64,000 bases of DNA from Oscillospiraceae bacterium (GCA_015067795.1 SVLU01000002.1:50422-114421); one strand, 5' to 3'; shown: positions 1 to 9,533, counted from the stretch's first letter. Notes: generated by a model not told the origin, from the sequence alone. A program made the numbers and translations.

Positions 1-2
1 AC

Positions 3-1424
3 AAGGCAGCGGAAGCTCGTGCTAAGAAAGAAGCCAGGGAAAGTGCTGCAGCGGCAGCGGCGGCTGTTAAGGCTGAGAAGAAGGCAAAAAAGAGCAAAAA
101 GTCAAATGCAAAACAGAAAAAGGATGATATTCCGTTTGTTTCTGTTGGTGAAGAAAAGAAGAGCAAAGCAGGTCTTTGGATAGTTATTATTCTTATTATA
201 ATTATCGCTCTTGCGGCACTTGCTATATTCCAACCATGGAATACCGGTGATGATACTAACGATAATCAGGGTGATGAAATCATCGAAAATAACGGTGCTG
301 ATACTCAGATTGACGAGCCTGACGTTATTGTTGACGACAAGCTTGAGGATGAAACCAATAAGCCTGATGACACAGAACAGCCTCCGGAGGAAATTCCTGA
401 GGAAAGCTCTGATGATCAGGAAAACATTCCTGACGAAGGTGCTGAAGGCGAAGAAAACGTCCCTGAAAATGGCAATAACAATAGCTATAAATATGCTTCT
501 GCTGTCATTTCCTCAAGAGATCTTGCAGGCATGACAAGAGAAGAAGTACAAATGCTCATTAACGAGATCTACGCAAGAAATGGTCTTATATTCGGCACAA
601 GCGGAAGCTCAAATCAGCAGCATTTTGAAGCCTTTGACTGGTATGAGGGTACTACCACAGATATGAGCAAGGCTTATTCCAATATGAGTGATATTGAGAA
701 AAAGAACCTGAGTATCATGCTTGAATATCGCAGCAGTCTTGGAAACTCCGGCAATTCCGGTAACGGCGGAAACAGTGGCAATTCCGGTAATTCCGGAAGC
801 AGCAGTAACGGTGGCAGCTCCGGTAATTCCGGTAATAGCGGCAGTTCAGGAAACTCCGGCAGCACAAGTAATGCAAAGGACTACAAGTGGGCAACAACAA
901 GAATTAAGACAAGTGACCTTGCCGGTATGACAAGATACGATTCTCAGATGCTCATTAATGAGATATATGCAAGAAACGGTCTTATATTCGGCAGTTCTTC
1001 AATTCAGAGCCATTTTGAAAGCCAGTCCTGGTATAATGGCACAACAAGAAGCCTTACCAAGGCTTACTCCAACATGAACTCCACCGAAAAGAAGAACATC
1101 AACACAATAGTTACATATCAGGTTGATAGCGGCTTCAGAGGCGGCGAAAAGAGTGAATTCCTTGCTGAATCTCATACCACATATCTCACAAGGGAAGACC
1201 TTGAGGGTATGACCAAGGAAGAAACCTCAATGCTTATCAACGAGATTTATGCTCGTCATGGCAGAATATTCAAATCCGAAAGTATTCAGAACTACTTTGA
1301 AAATCAGGATTGGTACACACCTGTTACAGAATCCAGCGATGCCATCATAGCTCAGTTCAATGAATACGAAAGGGCAAATGTTGAGCTTCTGGTTGAATAT
1401 CAGAAGGAAATGGGTTACAGATAA
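3..1424 (+). CDS. YARHG-domain membrane protein (5' partial)
   Basis: The frame is open from the left edge, so the start lies outside the window; 473 residues are visible. The first 55 residues are rich in Ala and Lys, followed by one membrane segment at about residues 56-76 (Trp, then mostly Ile/Leu/Ala), an acidic Pro/Glu/Asp stretch, and three copies of a module containing an INEIYAR(N/H)G core at about residues 172-245, 300-370 and 395-468. Copies 1 and 2 are separated by a Gly/Ser/Asn low-complexity linker (about 247-300). The core matches the YARHG domain, a family of unknown biochemical function found in extracellular parts of Firmicute proteins. I infer a basic cytoplasmic N-terminus with the YARHG repeats outside. 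Relatives often carry an N-terminal zinc ribbon, which would be upstream of the window. It ends 39 bases before the his operon, with no promoter recognised in between. Confidence 0.85.
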   Translation, partial: KAAEARAKKEARESAAAAAAAVKAEKKAKKSKKSNAKQKKDDIPFVSVGEEKKSKAGLWIVIILIIIIALAALAIFQPWNTGDDTNDNQGDEIIENNGADTQIDEPDVIVDDKLEDETNKPDDTEQPPEEIPEESSDDQENIPDEGAEGEENVPENGNNNSYKYASAVISSRDLAGMTREEVQMLINEIYARNGLIFGTSGSSNQQHFEAFDWYEGTTTDMSKAYSNMSDIEKKNLSIMLEYRSSLGNSGNSGNGGNSGNSGNSGSSSNGGSSGNSGNSGSSGNSGSTSNAKDYKWATTRIKTSDLAGMTRYDSQMLINEIYARNGLIFGSSSIQSHFESQSWYNGTTRSLTKAYSNMNSTEKKNINTIVTYQVDSGFRGGEKSEFLAESHTTYLTREDLEGMTKEETSMLINEIYARHGRIFKSESIQNYFENQDWYTPVTESSDAIIAQFNEYERANVELLVEYQKEMGYR

Positions 1425-1463
1425 GTGATCCAAATACAAGTCAGTTATTACGGGGAAGTATAA

Positions 1464-3089
1464 ATGTTTTCAAATAATATTACTACGCCTGAGGGCACAA
1501 GGGACAGACTGTTCAACGAGAGCAGAGCTCTCAGAAAAACAGAGGCTGCCTTCATCGGCGTTTTTCAGGAGTACGGATACAGCGAAATAATCACTCCTGA
1601 GGTTGAGTATTACAATATGTTCGTCCAGACAGGTAATCCCTTGCCTGAGGACTCAATGGTAAAGATTACCGACAAGAGCGGCAGAATTTTAGTTATGCGT
1701 CCTGATAACACAACTCCAATCGCAAGAGTTGCGGCAACAAGACTCAAGGGTGTTGGTGTACAGAGGCTGTACTACAATCAGACAGTTTTTCGCTCCAGTT
1801 CAGCTCATCACGGTGCTGAGAGCGAGATACCACAGTGCGGTGTTGAGCTTATAGGTGCAGGCGGTCTGGAAGCTGATGCTGAAATGCTGGAGCTTGCAGT
1901 CAAGTCCCTGGGCTCAGTTGCAGGTGACAGCTTCCATATTGAAATTGGCCATGCAGGTCTTTTCAGAGCTGTTGCAGAAGAACTGGATGCAAGTGAACGC
2001 TCCATCGAACGCATAAGACGCTATATTGAGCGTAAAAAGTTTGCGGCTCTCAATGATTATCTTGCTAAGTATGAGGATCAGACTGCGGCAGTTGCCCTTG
2101 GCAGGCTCAGCCATCTTTTCGGCGGTGTTGAGGTGCTTGATGAAGCTGATAAGATCGTTACAGCACCAAAGGCAAAGGATGCTCTCCGGTATCTCCACAA
2201 GCTGTACGAAATTCTCAGCCAAAAGGGTCTTGGTGAGTTTATCCACTTTGACCTGGGCATGGTAAATCAGATAGACTACTACACAGGTGTAGTATTCAGA
2301 GGCTACGTTAAGGGCGCGGCTGCAAGCGTCCTTTCAGGCGGCAGATATGATAATCTTTTGGGTTGCTTTGGTGCTGATGCTCCCGCAACCGGCTTTGCTA
2401 TCAACACCTCTGATGTTGAACAGTGCCTGAAAGCTGATAATAAAAGCGACAGAAACCGTCTGAGAATTGCCATCACAAAGGGCAGACTTCTTGATAAATC
2501 TGTTGATATGATGGAAAAGATGGGTCTTGACTGCGAAGAGGTCAGAAATCCCGGACGTAAGCTCATTGCCGGCATTAATAATTATGACCTGGACGTTGTT
2601 ATGTCCAAGGCACCTGATGTTATAACCTATGTTGAACACGGTGTCTGTGATATGGGTATCGTTGGCAAGGACACAATTCTTGAGGGTGATGGATCTTTCT
2701 ACGAGGTTCTGAACTTAGGCTTCGGAAAGTGTCGTTTTATGCTTGCGGTAAAGGAAGGCTTTGACTTCTACGGCTCTTATAAGAGTAGAACAGTTGCCTC
2801 CAAGTACCCGAATGTTGCCAAGAGATACTTTGCCGAAAAGGGTATGGACGTTTCTGTAATTAAGATCGAGGGTTCTGTTGAGCTTGCTCCTATTCTTAAT
2901 CTTACCGACGGTATCGTTGACATTGTTGAAACAGGCTCCACTCTTAAGGCAAACGGTCTTGTACAGGTCGAAAAGCTTCATGATGTAAGTGCGCGACTCA
3001 TCGTCAATACAGCAAGCATGAAGCTGTACAAGGAACAGATACTTGATTTTATCCAGAGATGTGAGGATGTTATAAATGCTGGAAATTAA
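1464..3089 (+). CDS. hisZ-hisG: HisZ-HisG fusion: ATP phosphoribosyltransferase with its regulatory subunit
   Basis: A 541-residue protein joining two normally separate subunits. Residues 1 to about 325 resemble HisZ, the histidyl-tRNA-synthetase-like regulatory subunit, with the class II synthetase-type segments YYTGVVFRGY and SGGRYDNLL. Residues about 332-541 are a short-form HisG catalytic domain (RIAITKGRLL start, DMGIVGKD, VELAPILNLTDGIVDIVETGSTL). The enzyme condenses ATP with PRPP in the first step of histidine synthesis; in ordinary short-form systems HisZ is required for activity and histidine feedback. The frame is continuous across the junction at about base 2455 with no stop or internal start needed. 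It is the first gene of the his operon and overlaps hisD by 14 bases. A GGGGA motif lies seven bases before the ATG. Confidence 0.93.
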   Translation: MFSNNITTPEGTRDRLFNESRALRKTEAAFIGVFQEYGYSEIITPEVEYYNMFVQTGNPLPEDSMVKITDKSGRILVMRPDNTTPIARVAATRLKGVGVQRLYYNQTVFRSSSAHHGAESEIPQCGVELIGAGGLEADAEMLELAVKSLGSVAGDSFHIEIGHAGLFRAVAEELDASERSIERIRRYIERKKFAALNDYLAKYEDQTAAVALGRLSHLFGGVEVLDEADKIVTAPKAKDALRYLHKLYEILSQKGLGEFIHFDLGMVNQIDYYTGVVFRGYVKGAAASVLSGGRYDNLLGCFGADAPATGFAINTSDVEQCLKADNKSDRNRLRIAITKGRLLDKSVDMMEKMGLDCEEVRNPGRKLIAGINNYDLDVVMSKAPDVITYVEHGVCDMGIVGKDTILEGDGSFYEVLNLGFGKCRFMLAVKEGFDFYGSYKSRTVASKYPNVAKRYFAEKGMDVSVIKIEGSVELAPILNLTDGIVDIVETGSTLKANGLVQVEKLHDVSARLIVNTASMKLYKEQILDFIQRCEDVINAGN

Positions 3090-4365
3090 GAAAGTAACTA
3101 AAGAAACTGTCGCACAGGTTCTTGAAGATATGAGAAGCCGTGCGGCAAATGCTAATGAAAAGATAGATAAGATTGTTGCTTCGGTCTTAGCCGATGTACA
3201 GGTAAGAGGTTATGAAGCAGTTAAGGAATATTCCCTGAGATTTGACGGTACAGAGCCTTATGAGATAACTAAGGAACAGCTCGAGAAGGCTGCGGAGGAA
3301 TGTCCCCGTGACCTTTACAGGGCAATGGAACAGGCTGCAAAGAACATTTGGGACTACCAATCAAGACTCCTTCCTAAGTCCAGCAGTTGGACTATTGGTA
3401 CAGGTAGTGTATTAGGTCAGGTAGTTCGTGGTCTTACAAGAGTTGGTATCTATGTACCCGGTGGCAGTGCGGCTTATCCATCCTCCGTTCTTATGAATGC
3501 CATCCCTGCTAAGGTTGCAGGCGTTGAGGAGATAATCATGGTGACACCACCAACCGCAAACCTCAATAACGCAGTTATGGCAGCGGCACAGATTGCAGGT
3601 GTTGACCGTGTTATTGCAGTAGGCGGCTCTCAGGCTGTTGCTGCTCTCACATACGGTGCAGGTTTTATCCCAAAGGTAGACAAGCTTGTGGGCCCAGGTA
3701 ATGCATTCGTTGCTGCCGCAAAGCGTATGGCTTACGGCAAGCTGGATATTGACATGGTTGCAGGACCTTCCGAGGTTCTTGTAATTGCCGATGAGACTGC
3801 AAATCCTGAGTATGTGGCTGCTGATATGCTGAGCCAGGCTGAGCATGACGCTATGGCAAGCTCTGTTCTTGTAACCACATCCTTTGACTTGGCTGAAAAA
3901 GTTCGTGAAGCTCTTATTCGTCAGGCTAATGCCCTCAGCCGAAATGAGATCATTTTTAAATCATTAAATGATTACGGTCAGCTTTTCGTGTGTGAAAGCA
4001 TGGAAGAAGCCGCAGACCTTGCAAATGAAATTGCTCCTGAGCATCTTGAGATTATGACTGCACGCCCTGATGCTGTTCTTCCTATGATAAAGAACGCAGG
4101 TGCTGTGTTCATGGGCAAGAATTCTCCTGAACCGCTTGGCGATTACATGGCAGGTCCAAGCCACGTTCTGCCAACCTCCGGCACTGCGCGTTTCTTCTCT
4201 CCACTTAGTGTTGACAGCTTCTTAAAGAAGATGAGCATTATAAATTATAATGAACAGGATCTTTCTGATATCCATGAGGATATAATCCGATTTGCAAATG
4301 CTGAGTATCTCACTGCTCACGCAAATTCCATCAAAGTTCGTTTTGCTGACGACGGAAAGGAATAA
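3076..4365 (+). CDS. hisD: Histidinol dehydrogenase
   Basis: The 429-residue product has full family length. It catalyses the last two steps of histidine synthesis, NAD-dependent oxidation of L-histidinol to L-histidine, as a cytosolic zinc enzyme. Visible family segments include [26 protein letters not shown], the VGPGN stretch, the metal/catalytic QAEHD and [11 protein letters not shown] segments and the C-terminal [19 protein letters not shown]. The ATG lies inside the end of the HisZ-HisG gene, implying translational coupling. Four bases separate its stop from the hisB start. Confidence 0.97.
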   Translation: MLEIKKVTKETVAQVLEDMRSRAANANEKIDKIVASVLADVQVRGYEAVKEYSLRFDGTEPYEITKEQLEKAAEECPRDLYRAMEQAAKNIWDYQSRLLPKSSSWTIGTGSVLGQVVRGLTRVGIYVPGGSAAYPSSVLMNAIPAKVAGVEEIIMVTPPTANLNNAVMAAAQIAGVDRVIAVGGSQAVAALTYGAGFIPKVDKLVGPGNAFVAAAKRMAYGKLDIDMVAGPSEVLVIADETANPEYVAADMLSQAEHDAMASSVLVTTSFDLAEKVREALIRQANALSRNEIIFKSLNDYGQLFVCESMEEAADLANEIAPEHLEIMTARPDAVLPMIKNAGAVFMGKNSPEPLGDYMAGPSHVLPTSGTARFFSPLSVDSFLKKMSIINYNEQDLSDIHEDIIRFANAEYLTAHANSIKVRFADDGKE

Positions 4366-4369
4366 AACC

Positions 4370-4948
4370 ATGAGAATTTCTGAGATCAACCGTACAACAA
4401 AGGAAACGGATATTTCTCTTTCCATCTGCCTTGAAGGCGGTGAGGTTTCCGTTTCCACAGGTATTGGTTTCTTTGACCATATGCTGACTGCAATGTTCTT
4501 TTACAGTGGTTTCGGTGCTAAGGTAACCGTAAAGGGCGATCTGTATGTAGACGGTCATCATACCGTTGAGGATACGGGTATCGTTTTGGGTAAGTCTGTC
4601 CGTGAAGCTCTTGGCGACAAGAAGGGTATCAGACGTTTTGCCTCTGCCTATATCCCTATGGATGAAGCCCTCTGCTTTACTGCTCTCGACTTCTCCGGCA
4701 GGGCATTCAATGTTTATGATGCTCCAATGCCTCAGGAGATGATAGGCAGCTACGAAGCCTGCCTTACCGAAGAATTTATGCGTGCTTTTGCCGTTAACGC
4801 AGGTCTTACACTCCATCAGAAGTGCATTTACGGCTCCAATGCTCACCACATAACAGAGGCTCTGTTTAAATCTCTTGGTGTTGCGATGAAGGATGCGGTT
4901 GAAGTTGTTGATGATAAAGTAGTTTCTACAAAGGGAGCGCTTGAATAA
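4370..4948 (+). CDS. hisB: Imidazoleglycerol-phosphate dehydratase
   Basis: This 192-residue manganese enzyme dehydrates imidazole-glycerol phosphate to imidazole-acetol phosphate. Family motifs are present: FFDHML, DGHHTVEDTGIVLG, the second DxxH-type half around FMRAFAVNAGLTLH, and GSNAHHITEALFKSLG. The start is placed at the ATG at 4370, where the protein begins MRISEINR and aligns with the usual N-terminus; the open frame extends 26 codons upstream but that part overlaps hisD and looks spurious. There is no fused histidinol-phosphatase domain, unlike the E. coli bifunctional enzyme. The stop overlaps the hisH start by one base (TAATG). Confidence 0.96.
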   Translation: MRISEINRTTKETDISLSICLEGGEVSVSTGIGFFDHMLTAMFFYSGFGAKVTVKGDLYVDGHHTVEDTGIVLGKSVREALGDKKGIRRFASAYIPMDEALCFTALDFSGRAFNVYDAPMPQEMIGSYEACLTEEFMRAFAVNAGLTLHQKCIYGSNAHHITEALFKSLGVAMKDAVEVVDDKVVSTKGALE

Positions 4949-5550
4949 TGGGAAGAACAGCGGTTATTGATTACGGTGCAGGCAATCTTATGAGCGTTAC
5001 AAATGCTCTAAGATACCTGGGCGAAGAATGGATCATCACATCCGATAAAAGTGAAATTGAAAAGAGCGACAGAGTAATACTTCCCGGTGTGGGTGCGTTT
5101 CCTGCCGCTATGAGATACCTTCGTGAAAAAGGCTTTGAGTCCTTTGTGAAGGAGCAGGCTGAAAAAAAACCTCTTTTAGGTATTTGCCTTGGTATGCAGA
5201 TGCTGTTTGAAGAGAGTGACGAGATAGAACTCACAACAGGTCTTGGTCTTATACCCGGCAGAATTCAGCGTGTTCCAACTGAGCTTAAGCTTCCGCATAT
5301 CGGTTGGAACAGTCTTAAGTTCAATAATCCATGTCCGCTTCTCAAGGGCGTTGACGAGGGTGCATACGTTTACTTTGTTCATACCTTCTGTGCTATGACA
5401 AAGTACCCTGAAAATCTTATTGCAAGTGCCGATTACGGTGCAGAGGTTGCCGCAATCGTTTCAAGCGGCAATGTATTCGGCTGTCAGTTCCATCCTGAAA
5501 AATCAGGTGAAGCCGGACTTGCCATACTGAAAAATTTCTGCACACTTTAG
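4948..5550 (+). CDS. hisH: Imidazole glycerol phosphate synthase, glutaminase subunit
   Basis: This 200-residue class I glutamine amidotransferase supplies ammonia to HisF. The nucleophile region GICLGMQMLFE carries the catalytic Cys, and the His-Glu pair is seen in the C-terminal QFHPEKSG. Other landmarks are VIDYGAGNLMSV at the N-terminus and PGVGAFPAAM. The start codon overlaps the hisB stop, consistent with coupled translation in the his operon. hisA follows after 21 bases with a clear AAAGGA site. Confidence 0.96.
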   Translation: MGRTAVIDYGAGNLMSVTNALRYLGEEWIITSDKSEIEKSDRVILPGVGAFPAAMRYLREKGFESFVKEQAEKKPLLGICLGMQMLFEESDEIELTTGLGLIPGRIQRVPTELKLPHIGWNSLKFNNPCPLLKGVDEGAYVYFVHTFCAMTKYPENLIASADYGAEVAAIVSSGNVFGCQFHPEKSGEAGLAILKNFCTL

Positions 5551-5571
5551 TTTTGAAAGGACATCAAAAGC

Positions 5572-6306
5572 ATGAGAATTTTGCCTGCTATTGATTTAAA
5601 AGACGGAAAATGCGTCAGACTCTTCAAAGGTGATTTCAGCACGGTTCATCAGGTATCCGAAGACCCTGTTGAAACAGCAAAAATCTTTGAAGCTGCGGGT
5701 GCACAACTTATACATATGGTAGATCTTGACGGTGCTCTTGACGGCAAGCGTAAAAATGGAGAGCTTGTTAAGCGTGTTGCAGGTTCAACAACAGCAAGAA
5801 TCGAGCTTGGCGGCGGTATTAGAAATATGGATGATATCCGTGCTGCTGATGAGCTGGGTGTATGGCGTTTTATCATCGGCTCTGCAGCTGTAAGTAATCC
5901 TGAATTCGTTGCAGAAGCCGTTAAGGAATACGGTGAGCGTATCGCTGTGGGTATTGATGCCCGTAACGGCTATGTAAGCACTCACGGCTGGGTCAAGGAT
6001 TCAGGTATCAGTGCCATAGACTTTGCACGACAGATGGAGGCTCTCGGTGTTAAGACTATCATCTTTACCGACATTGACACAGATGGTACATTACAGGGAC
6101 CGCCAATCGAAAAGCTCAAGGCTTTAAGAGAAGCTGTAAGCTGTGAGATAATCGCAAGCGGTGGTGTAGCTGTTCTTGACGACATTAAGGCACTTCGTGA
6201 GCTTGGTGCTGACGGTGCGATCATTGGCAAGGCATATTATGCCGGAACAATAGACCTTGAAGAAGCTGTAAAGGAGGCTGGAGACCAGTGCTGGCCAAAA
6301 GAATAA
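5572..6306 (+). CDS. hisA: ProFAR isomerase
   Basis: The 244-residue TIM-barrel enzyme isomerises ProFAR to PRFAR, step four of histidine synthesis. The N-terminal [15 protein letters not shown], the ELGGGIR phosphate-binding loop, the VGIDARNG segment with a catalytic Asp, and the second half [11 protein letters not shown] and IIASGGV loops are all intact. It overlaps hisF by 19 bases, so hisF translation probably follows hisA translation. Confidence 0.96.
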   Translation: MRILPAIDLKDGKCVRLFKGDFSTVHQVSEDPVETAKIFEAAGAQLIHMVDLDGALDGKRKNGELVKRVAGSTTARIELGGGIRNMDDIRAADELGVWRFIIGSAAVSNPEFVAEAVKEYGERIAVGIDARNGYVSTHGWVKDSGISAIDFARQMEALGVKTIIFTDIDTDGTLQGPPIEKLKALREAVSCEIIASGGVAVLDDIKALRELGADGAIIGKAYYAGTIDLEEAVKEAGDQCWPKE

Positions 6307-7046
6307 TCCCATGTCTCGACGTTCGTGATGGTCGAGTTGTAAAGGGCGTAAATTTTGTAAATATCAGAGATGCAGGCGACCCTGTTGAACTGGCAAAGTA
6401 TTACAGCGACCAGGGTGCTGATGAAATAGTTTTCCTTGATATTACCGCAACCCATGAGGGCAGAGCTACCGTTGTTGATGTGGTTCGCCGTACAGCGGAG
6501 CAGGTTTTCGTTCCGCTTACAGTTGGCGGCGGTATCGGCAGTGTTGAGGATTTTGGACAGCTTCTGAGGGCAGGTGCTGACAAGATATCCGTTAACTCTG
6601 CCGCTGTCAGAGATAAGACTCTCATTTCCAGAGCCGCTGACAAGTTCGGCAGTCAGTGCGTTGTTGTGGCCATTGATGCCAAGACAAGACCTGACGGCAC
6701 ATTTGAGGTTGTAATTAACGGCGGTCGTATCTGGACCGGTATTGATGCGGTTGAATGGGCTAAAGAGGTAGAAGCTCTTGGTGCAGGTGAAATTCTTCTC
6801 ACATCAATGGACGGTGACGGCACAAAGGCAGGCTTTGACCTTCCAATGACCAAGGCTGTTGCCGATGCTGTAAATATTCCTGTAATCGCCTCAGGCGGCT
6901 GTGGCTGTCTTGAGCATTTTGCAGAGGTCTTTGAAAAGACCGGCTGTGATGCTGCTCTTGCCGCAAGTCTGTTCCACTTCGGTGAACTGACCGTTCCACA
7001 GGTCAAGGAATACCTTGAAGGACAGGGAATACCTGTCAGAAAGTGA
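6288..7046 (+). CDS. hisF: Imidazole glycerol phosphate synthase, cyclase subunit
   Basis: The 252-residue product is the cyclase partner of HisH. It converts PRFAR plus ammonia to imidazole-glycerol phosphate and AICAR. The N-terminal [20 protein letters not shown] contains the catalytic Asp, and [31 protein letters not shown] (second catalytic Asp) and IASGGCG are present. Translation starts at GTG, inside the end of hisA, with an AAGGAGG-like site (6271-6277) about ten bases upstream. AICAR links this pathway to purine synthesis, whose late operon is encoded at 44478-51230. Confidence 0.96.
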   Translation: MLAKRIIPCLDVRDGRVVKGVNFVNIRDAGDPVELAKYYSDQGADEIVFLDITATHEGRATVVDVVRRTAEQVFVPLTVGGGIGSVEDFGQLLRAGADKISVNSAAVRDKTLISRAADKFGSQCVVVAIDAKTRPDGTFEVVINGGRIWTGIDAVEWAKEVEALGAGEILLTSMDGDGTKAGFDLPMTKAVADAVNIPVIASGGCGCLEHFAEVFEKTGCDAALAASLFHFGELTVPQVKEYLEGQGIPVRK

Positions 7047-7055
7047 TGGTGGAGC

Positions 7056-7370
7056 ATGGATATTAAAGACCTCTTTAAGAAATCTGAGCTTATTCCTGTT
7101 ATTATCCAGGACAGCGAAACCCTTGAGGTTTTGATGCTTGGTTTTACCAATGAGGATGCCGTCAGACTTACCATTGAAACCAAAACAGCATGGTTTTGGA
7201 GCAGAAGCCGTGAAAAGCTCTGGAACAAGGGCGAATCATCCGGCAATTTCCTCCATGTGGTGGATATGAAAACGGACTGCGATACGGACACTCTTCTGTA
7301 TTTCTGCAAGCCTGATGGACCAACCTGTCACACAGGTAACAGAACCTGCTTTTTCCGTGATCTCGTTTGA
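7056..7370 (+). CDS. hisI: Phosphoribosyl-AMP cyclohydrolase
   Basis: This 104-residue zinc enzyme opens the adenine ring of PR-AMP. The motif [14 protein letters not shown], the metal-binding [12 protein letters not shown] and the terminal [13 protein letters not shown] with its cysteines are diagnostic. It is a stand-alone cyclohydrolase; the HisE pyrophosphohydrolase is encoded separately 15 bases downstream, unlike the HisIE fusion of enterobacteria. Confidence 0.96.
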   Translation: MDIKDLFKKSELIPVIIQDSETLEVLMLGFTNEDAVRLTIETKTAWFWSRSREKLWNKGESSGNFLHVVDMKTDCDTDTLLYFCKPDGPTCHTGNRTCFFRDLV

Positions 7371-7385
7371 AAGGAAACTTTACTA

Positions 7386-7712
7386 ATGAATAACGTACTT
7401 GAAACTCTGTACAATGTTGTACTGGACAGAAAGGCAAACCCTCAGGAGGGTTCCTACACCTGCTATCTTTTTGATAAGGGTCTTGATAAAATTCTGAAGA
7501 AAATCGGTGAAGAATGCAGCGAAACAATCATTGCCGCAAAAAACAGCGACAAGAGTGAAACCGTTTACGAAATCTCCGACCTTATATATCACCTTATGGT
7601 CATGATGGTAAATGAAGGTATTGAGCTTAATGACGTTATGGCTGAACTGGATTCCAGAGCTCAGAAGATCGGTAATCTTAAGCAGATGCGTGTTACCGAC
7701 AAAAACACCTGA
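7386..7712 (+). CDS. hisE: Phosphoribosyl-ATP pyrophosphohydrolase
   Basis: The 108-residue product belongs to the all-alpha MazG-like NTP pyrophosphohydrolases and hydrolyses PR-ATP to PR-AMP, step two of histidine synthesis. The metal-binding helices are seen as KKIGEECSETIIAAKN and VYEISDLIYHLMVMM. GAAAGGAAA precedes the ATG. It is the last recognisable histidine gene of the operon. Confidence 0.95.
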   Translation: MNNVLETLYNVVLDRKANPQEGSYTCYLFDKGLDKILKKIGEECSETIIAAKNSDKSETVYEISDLIYHLMVMMVNEGIELNDVMAELDSRAQKIGNLKQMRVTDKNT

Positions 7713-7752
7713 TTAAATGCATAATGCAAAATGCAGAATTTGGAGGCAGACC

Positions 7753-8901
7753 ATGACTCGCAGACTTTATTTTGAAAACAGCTTCATCAAGGAGTTTACC
7801 GCAACAGTCATTTCCTGTGAAGAGGCTGAAAAGGGCTATATTATCGTTTTGGATAAGACTGCGTTCTTTCCCGAGGGCGGTGGTCAGAAGCCTGACACAG
7901 GCTTTATTGACGCTGTGAGGGTAAATGACGTTCAGGAAAAGGGCGATACTATCTATCATTATACCGATCAGCCTGTTAATGCAGGTGAATGCTGTGTATG
8001 TAAGATTGACTGGGATCAGCGTTTTCGCAGAATGCAGAACCACTCAGGTGAGCATATTGTTTCAGGCATTGTTCACGGCAAATACGGCTATAACAATGTG
8101 GGCTTCCATATGGGTGCTGAGGATATAACCATCGACTTTGACGGTTATCTTGACCGTGAACAGCTTATGGAGGTTGAAGCGATAGCGAATATGGCAGTAG
8201 CTGAGAATACTCAAATAACTGCGTTTTATCCTGAACCTGAAGAACTTAAGAATATCGACTACCGCAGTAAGCTTGACCTTACTGAAAATGTACGTCTTGT
8301 AAATATCGAAGGCTACGACCTGTGTGCCTGCTGTGCTCCTCATGTGAACACAACTGCTCAGGTTGGTCTTGTTCGCATTTTTGAGAGCATCCGCCATAAG
8401 GAGGGTATCAGAGTTCATATGCTCTGCGGTCTTGACGCTGTTGATGATTATCGTGAAAAGAGCCGTAATGCTGAGGCCATTTCCAAAATGCTTTCCGCAC
8501 CTCAGAATGATACAGCACTTGCCGTTGAACGCTTAAAGGCTGAAAAGGAAGCAGCGTTTGCTGAAATCAACCGTCTTAAAAAGGCTCAGGAAAATGCGGA
8601 GATCAAGAAGCTTAGAGAAACAGAGGGCAATATCTGCGTATTTACAGAGTCCTTTGAAGCTGACCAGCTCAGAAGCATTGTAAATGCCGGTATGGCACTT
8701 TGCGGCGGTATATGTGCCGCATTCTCTGGTAACGATAAGGACGGCTGGAAGTATATCATGGGCAGTTCATCTATCGACATGGGCAAGGAAGCGAGAACTA
8801 TCAACTCTGTGCTCAGAGGCAGAGGCGGCGGCAGAGGCTCTATGATTCAGGGAAGTATGCAGGCAGGCGAAGCGGAGATTAAAGAATACTTCAGGGTATG
8901 A
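7753..8901 (+). CDS. Alanyl-tRNA editing protein, AlaX/DHHA1 type
   Basis: The 382-residue protein resembles the editing half of alanyl-tRNA synthetase. It has an N-terminal beta-barrel-like part with FPEGGGQKPDTG, the zinc-site motif HSGEH (HxxxH) and a later CACCAPHV (CxxxH-type) at about residues 185-195, then a coiled region (residues about 255-300) and a C-terminal DHHA1 domain ending in RGRGGGRGSMIQGS. Family members deacylate mischarged tRNA-Ala. The start is set at the ATG at 7753 with GGAGG six bases before it; an in-frame ATG at 7717 lacks such a site and adds an unrelated stretch. It lies 40 bases after hisE and its stop overlaps the next start (ATGA). Confidence 0.88.
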   Translation: MTRRLYFENSFIKEFTATVISCEEAEKGYIIVLDKTAFFPEGGGQKPDTGFIDAVRVNDVQEKGDTIYHYTDQPVNAGECCVCKIDWDQRFRRMQNHSGEHIVSGIVHGKYGYNNVGFHMGAEDITIDFDGYLDREQLMEVEAIANMAVAENTQITAFYPEPEELKNIDYRSKLDLTENVRLVNIEGYDLCACCAPHVNTTAQVGLVRIFESIRHKEGIRVHMLCGLDAVDDYREKSRNAEAISKMLSAPQNDTALAVERLKAEKEAAFAEINRLKKAQENAEIKKLRETEGNICVFTESFEADQLRSIVNAGMALCGGICAAFSGNDKDGWKYIMGSSSIDMGKEARTINSVLRGRGGGRGSMIQGSMQAGEAEIKEYFRV

Positions 8902-9533
8902 GTACCGCTTATATATCCGTCAGAGCGTATGACGAGCTGAAACGCTGGCTTTCGGCAAAAGGGTATGTACTCAAAGAATTTCCCGAAGGCGATTTGCCTT
9001 ATCCTGCCATAAGCTCTCATCCTGATATTTATATCTCTGATACCAAAAACGGTCTTATCAGACAGTATGAGATAAGCGGGAATTATCCCGACTATCTTGG
9101 ATTTAACGGTGTTTTTCTGGATAAGTATTTTATCCACAACCTGAAATACACTTCACCCACGCTTATTAGCCAAGCAGAGAACATGGGTCTGACGCTCGTA
9201 AACGTCAGACAAGGTTATACCAAATGCTCCTGCGTTGTAGTGGATGGCAGTTCAATTATTACCGCTGACAAGGGTATAATATCTGCTTTAAGTGCTTGTC
9301 CGGATATTGATGTTCTCGGTATAAGTGAAGGTCATGTGCTTTTGGATGGATTTGAGTACGGCTTTATCGGCGGAGCTTCCGGGAGGGTTGGGAATTCTAT
9401 TGTTTTTAACGGTGATATTAAAACCCATCCTGATTGTGATGCTATAAAGGCTTTTATCGAGGGCAGGGGACTTGAGGTTGTAAGCTTTCCCGGTCTTAAG
9501 CTCTATGATATAGGAACTATATTCACAGAATAA
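8898..9533 (+). CDS. DUF6873-like conserved protein (probable GME fold)
   Basis: The 211-residue protein has no signal peptide or membrane segment. Segments such as VNVRQGYTKCSCVVVDGSSIITADKGI and GFIGGASGRVGNSIVFNGD resemble a family I associate with DUF6873 of the guanidine-modifying-enzyme (GME, amidinotransferase-like) fold. This assignment is from memory of the pattern and the activity is unknown. It overlaps the editing-protein gene by four bases and is followed by a strong bidirectional terminator, so it is the last gene of the his transcription unit. Confidence 0.6.
   Translation: MSTAYISVRAYDELKRWLSAKGYVLKEFPEGDLPYPAISSHPDIYISDTKNGLIRQYEISGNYPDYLGFNGVFLDKYFIHNLKYTSPTLISQAENMGLTLVNVRQGYTKCSCVVVDGSSIITADKGIISALSACPDIDVLGISEGHVLLDGFEYGFIGGASGRVGNSIVFNGDIKTHPDCDAIKAFIEGRGLEVVSFPGLKLYDIGTIFTE

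Noticed and set aside
740..880. CRISPR-like repeated units
   Set aside because: The repetition is in-frame triplet repetition encoding a flexible linker; there are no spacers of constant length.
674..930. Short open frames on both strands within the YARHG protein's linker
   Set aside because: They arise from the low-complexity Gly/Ser/Asn codons and have no ribosome-binding site or family resemblance.
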